A DNA stretch of 64,000 nucleotides from Grimontia hollisae CIP 101886 (GTDB lineage Bacteria > Pseudomonadota > Gammaproteobacteria > Enterobacterales > Vibrionaceae), in contig NZ_ADAQ01000011.1 of the NCBI RefSeq assembly GCF_000176515.1, positions 124,001-188,000 of the forward strand, read 5' to 3'. Below are positions 63,973-64,000 of the stretch, one piece after another. Position 1 is the first letter of the stretch, and every line of letters begins with the position of its first letter. Under the pieces are notes generated by a model. It did not search any database and was not told where the DNA came from. It was given only the letters and a program-made list of their open reading frames with translations. A program made the position numbers and the translations under genes.

Positions 63973-64000
63973 TGGAGGCGCGTCCCGGAGTCGAACCGAG
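63973..64000 (-). tRNA. tRNA-Cys, 3' part only (window edge)
   Basis: Minus strand ends CGGTTCGACTCCGGGACG then CGCCTCCA, the T arm and acceptor typical of tRNA-Cys. The anticodon lies beyond the window, so the identity rests on the 3' half. Confidence 0.75.

Overview
The window reads as a chromosomal segment of a marine gammaproteobacterium of the family Vibrionaceae. The supporting signs are a chitodextrinase-type GH18 enzyme, the zwf-pgl-gnd order, a CstA/BtsSR pyruvate locus, a tRNA-rich chromosome and generally Vibrio-like proteins. An Enterovibrio, Grimontia or Photobacterium relative is my guess; genus cannot be fixed from sequence alone. Most of the DNA is ordinary, moderately GC-balanced core sequence. 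About 47.3-52.4 kb is visibly AT-rich and looks acquired.

Layout. 0-0.4 kb: start of a leftward GntR regulator (propionate-type operators upstream). 0.8-4.0 kb: large secreted chitinase/chitodextrinase. 4.2-12.3 kb: ABC exporter, SotB-type MFS, BMP-family binding protein, EEP-family hydrolase, DnaQ-like exonuclease, MobB, methylglyoxal synthase, small winged-HTH protein. 12.4-16.5 kb: pyruvate module, with a CstA-family transporter carrying a BtsR-type direct repeat upstream and the LytS/LytTR pair btsS-btsR downstream. 16.5-17.5 kb: thiD under a TPP riboswitch. 17.6-24.8 kb: copper/silver efflux operon (Cys/His/Met-rich small protein, CusC, CusB with fused metal-binding and CusF domains, CusA, cupredoxin) with a CueR-type 19-bp-spacer promoter.

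24.8-36.2 kb is bounded and interrupted by copies of tRNA-Ser(UGA): a truncated copy at 24.87 kb, intact copies at 34.54 and 36.05 kb, and a mosaic remnant at 35.86 kb. Between them lie pqiABC, an MscS-family channel, a potassium channel, an HlyD/DUF2955 efflux pair, a membrane protein and tRNA-Asp. 36.4-47.2 kb is metabolic: a Nudix-PAP2 fusion, a CWC/DUF5522 fusion, manA, a stand-alone TrpB, a ferritin-like protein with a DMT transporter, an acyl-CoA thioesterase and the oxidative pentose phosphate operon zwf-pgl-gnd.

47.3-60.4 kb contains the most unusual material. A secreted PI-PLC with a C-terminal betagamma-crystallin module is followed by a decayed relative and then an intact copy of an unrecognised 862-residue protein, with related hairpins 3' of each. 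Next come a CSS-EAL phosphodiesterase and a DUF5666 lipoprotein divergent from a two-component system. A cytochrome c peroxidase relic follows. Then comes a DUF4157 (HExxH) protein with a deaminase-like HAE...PC...C module. Convergent to it is a 92-residue protein with two YxxM motifs and a PPPLPAK motif that resemble eukaryotic SH2/SH3 ligands. The end carries a PEBP/AraC pair, a DHH phosphoesterase and a leftward tRNA operon (Cys, pseudo-Gly, fMet, Gly, fMet) produced by a tandem duplication.

All assignments are by eye from protein and DNA motifs; no database search was run.
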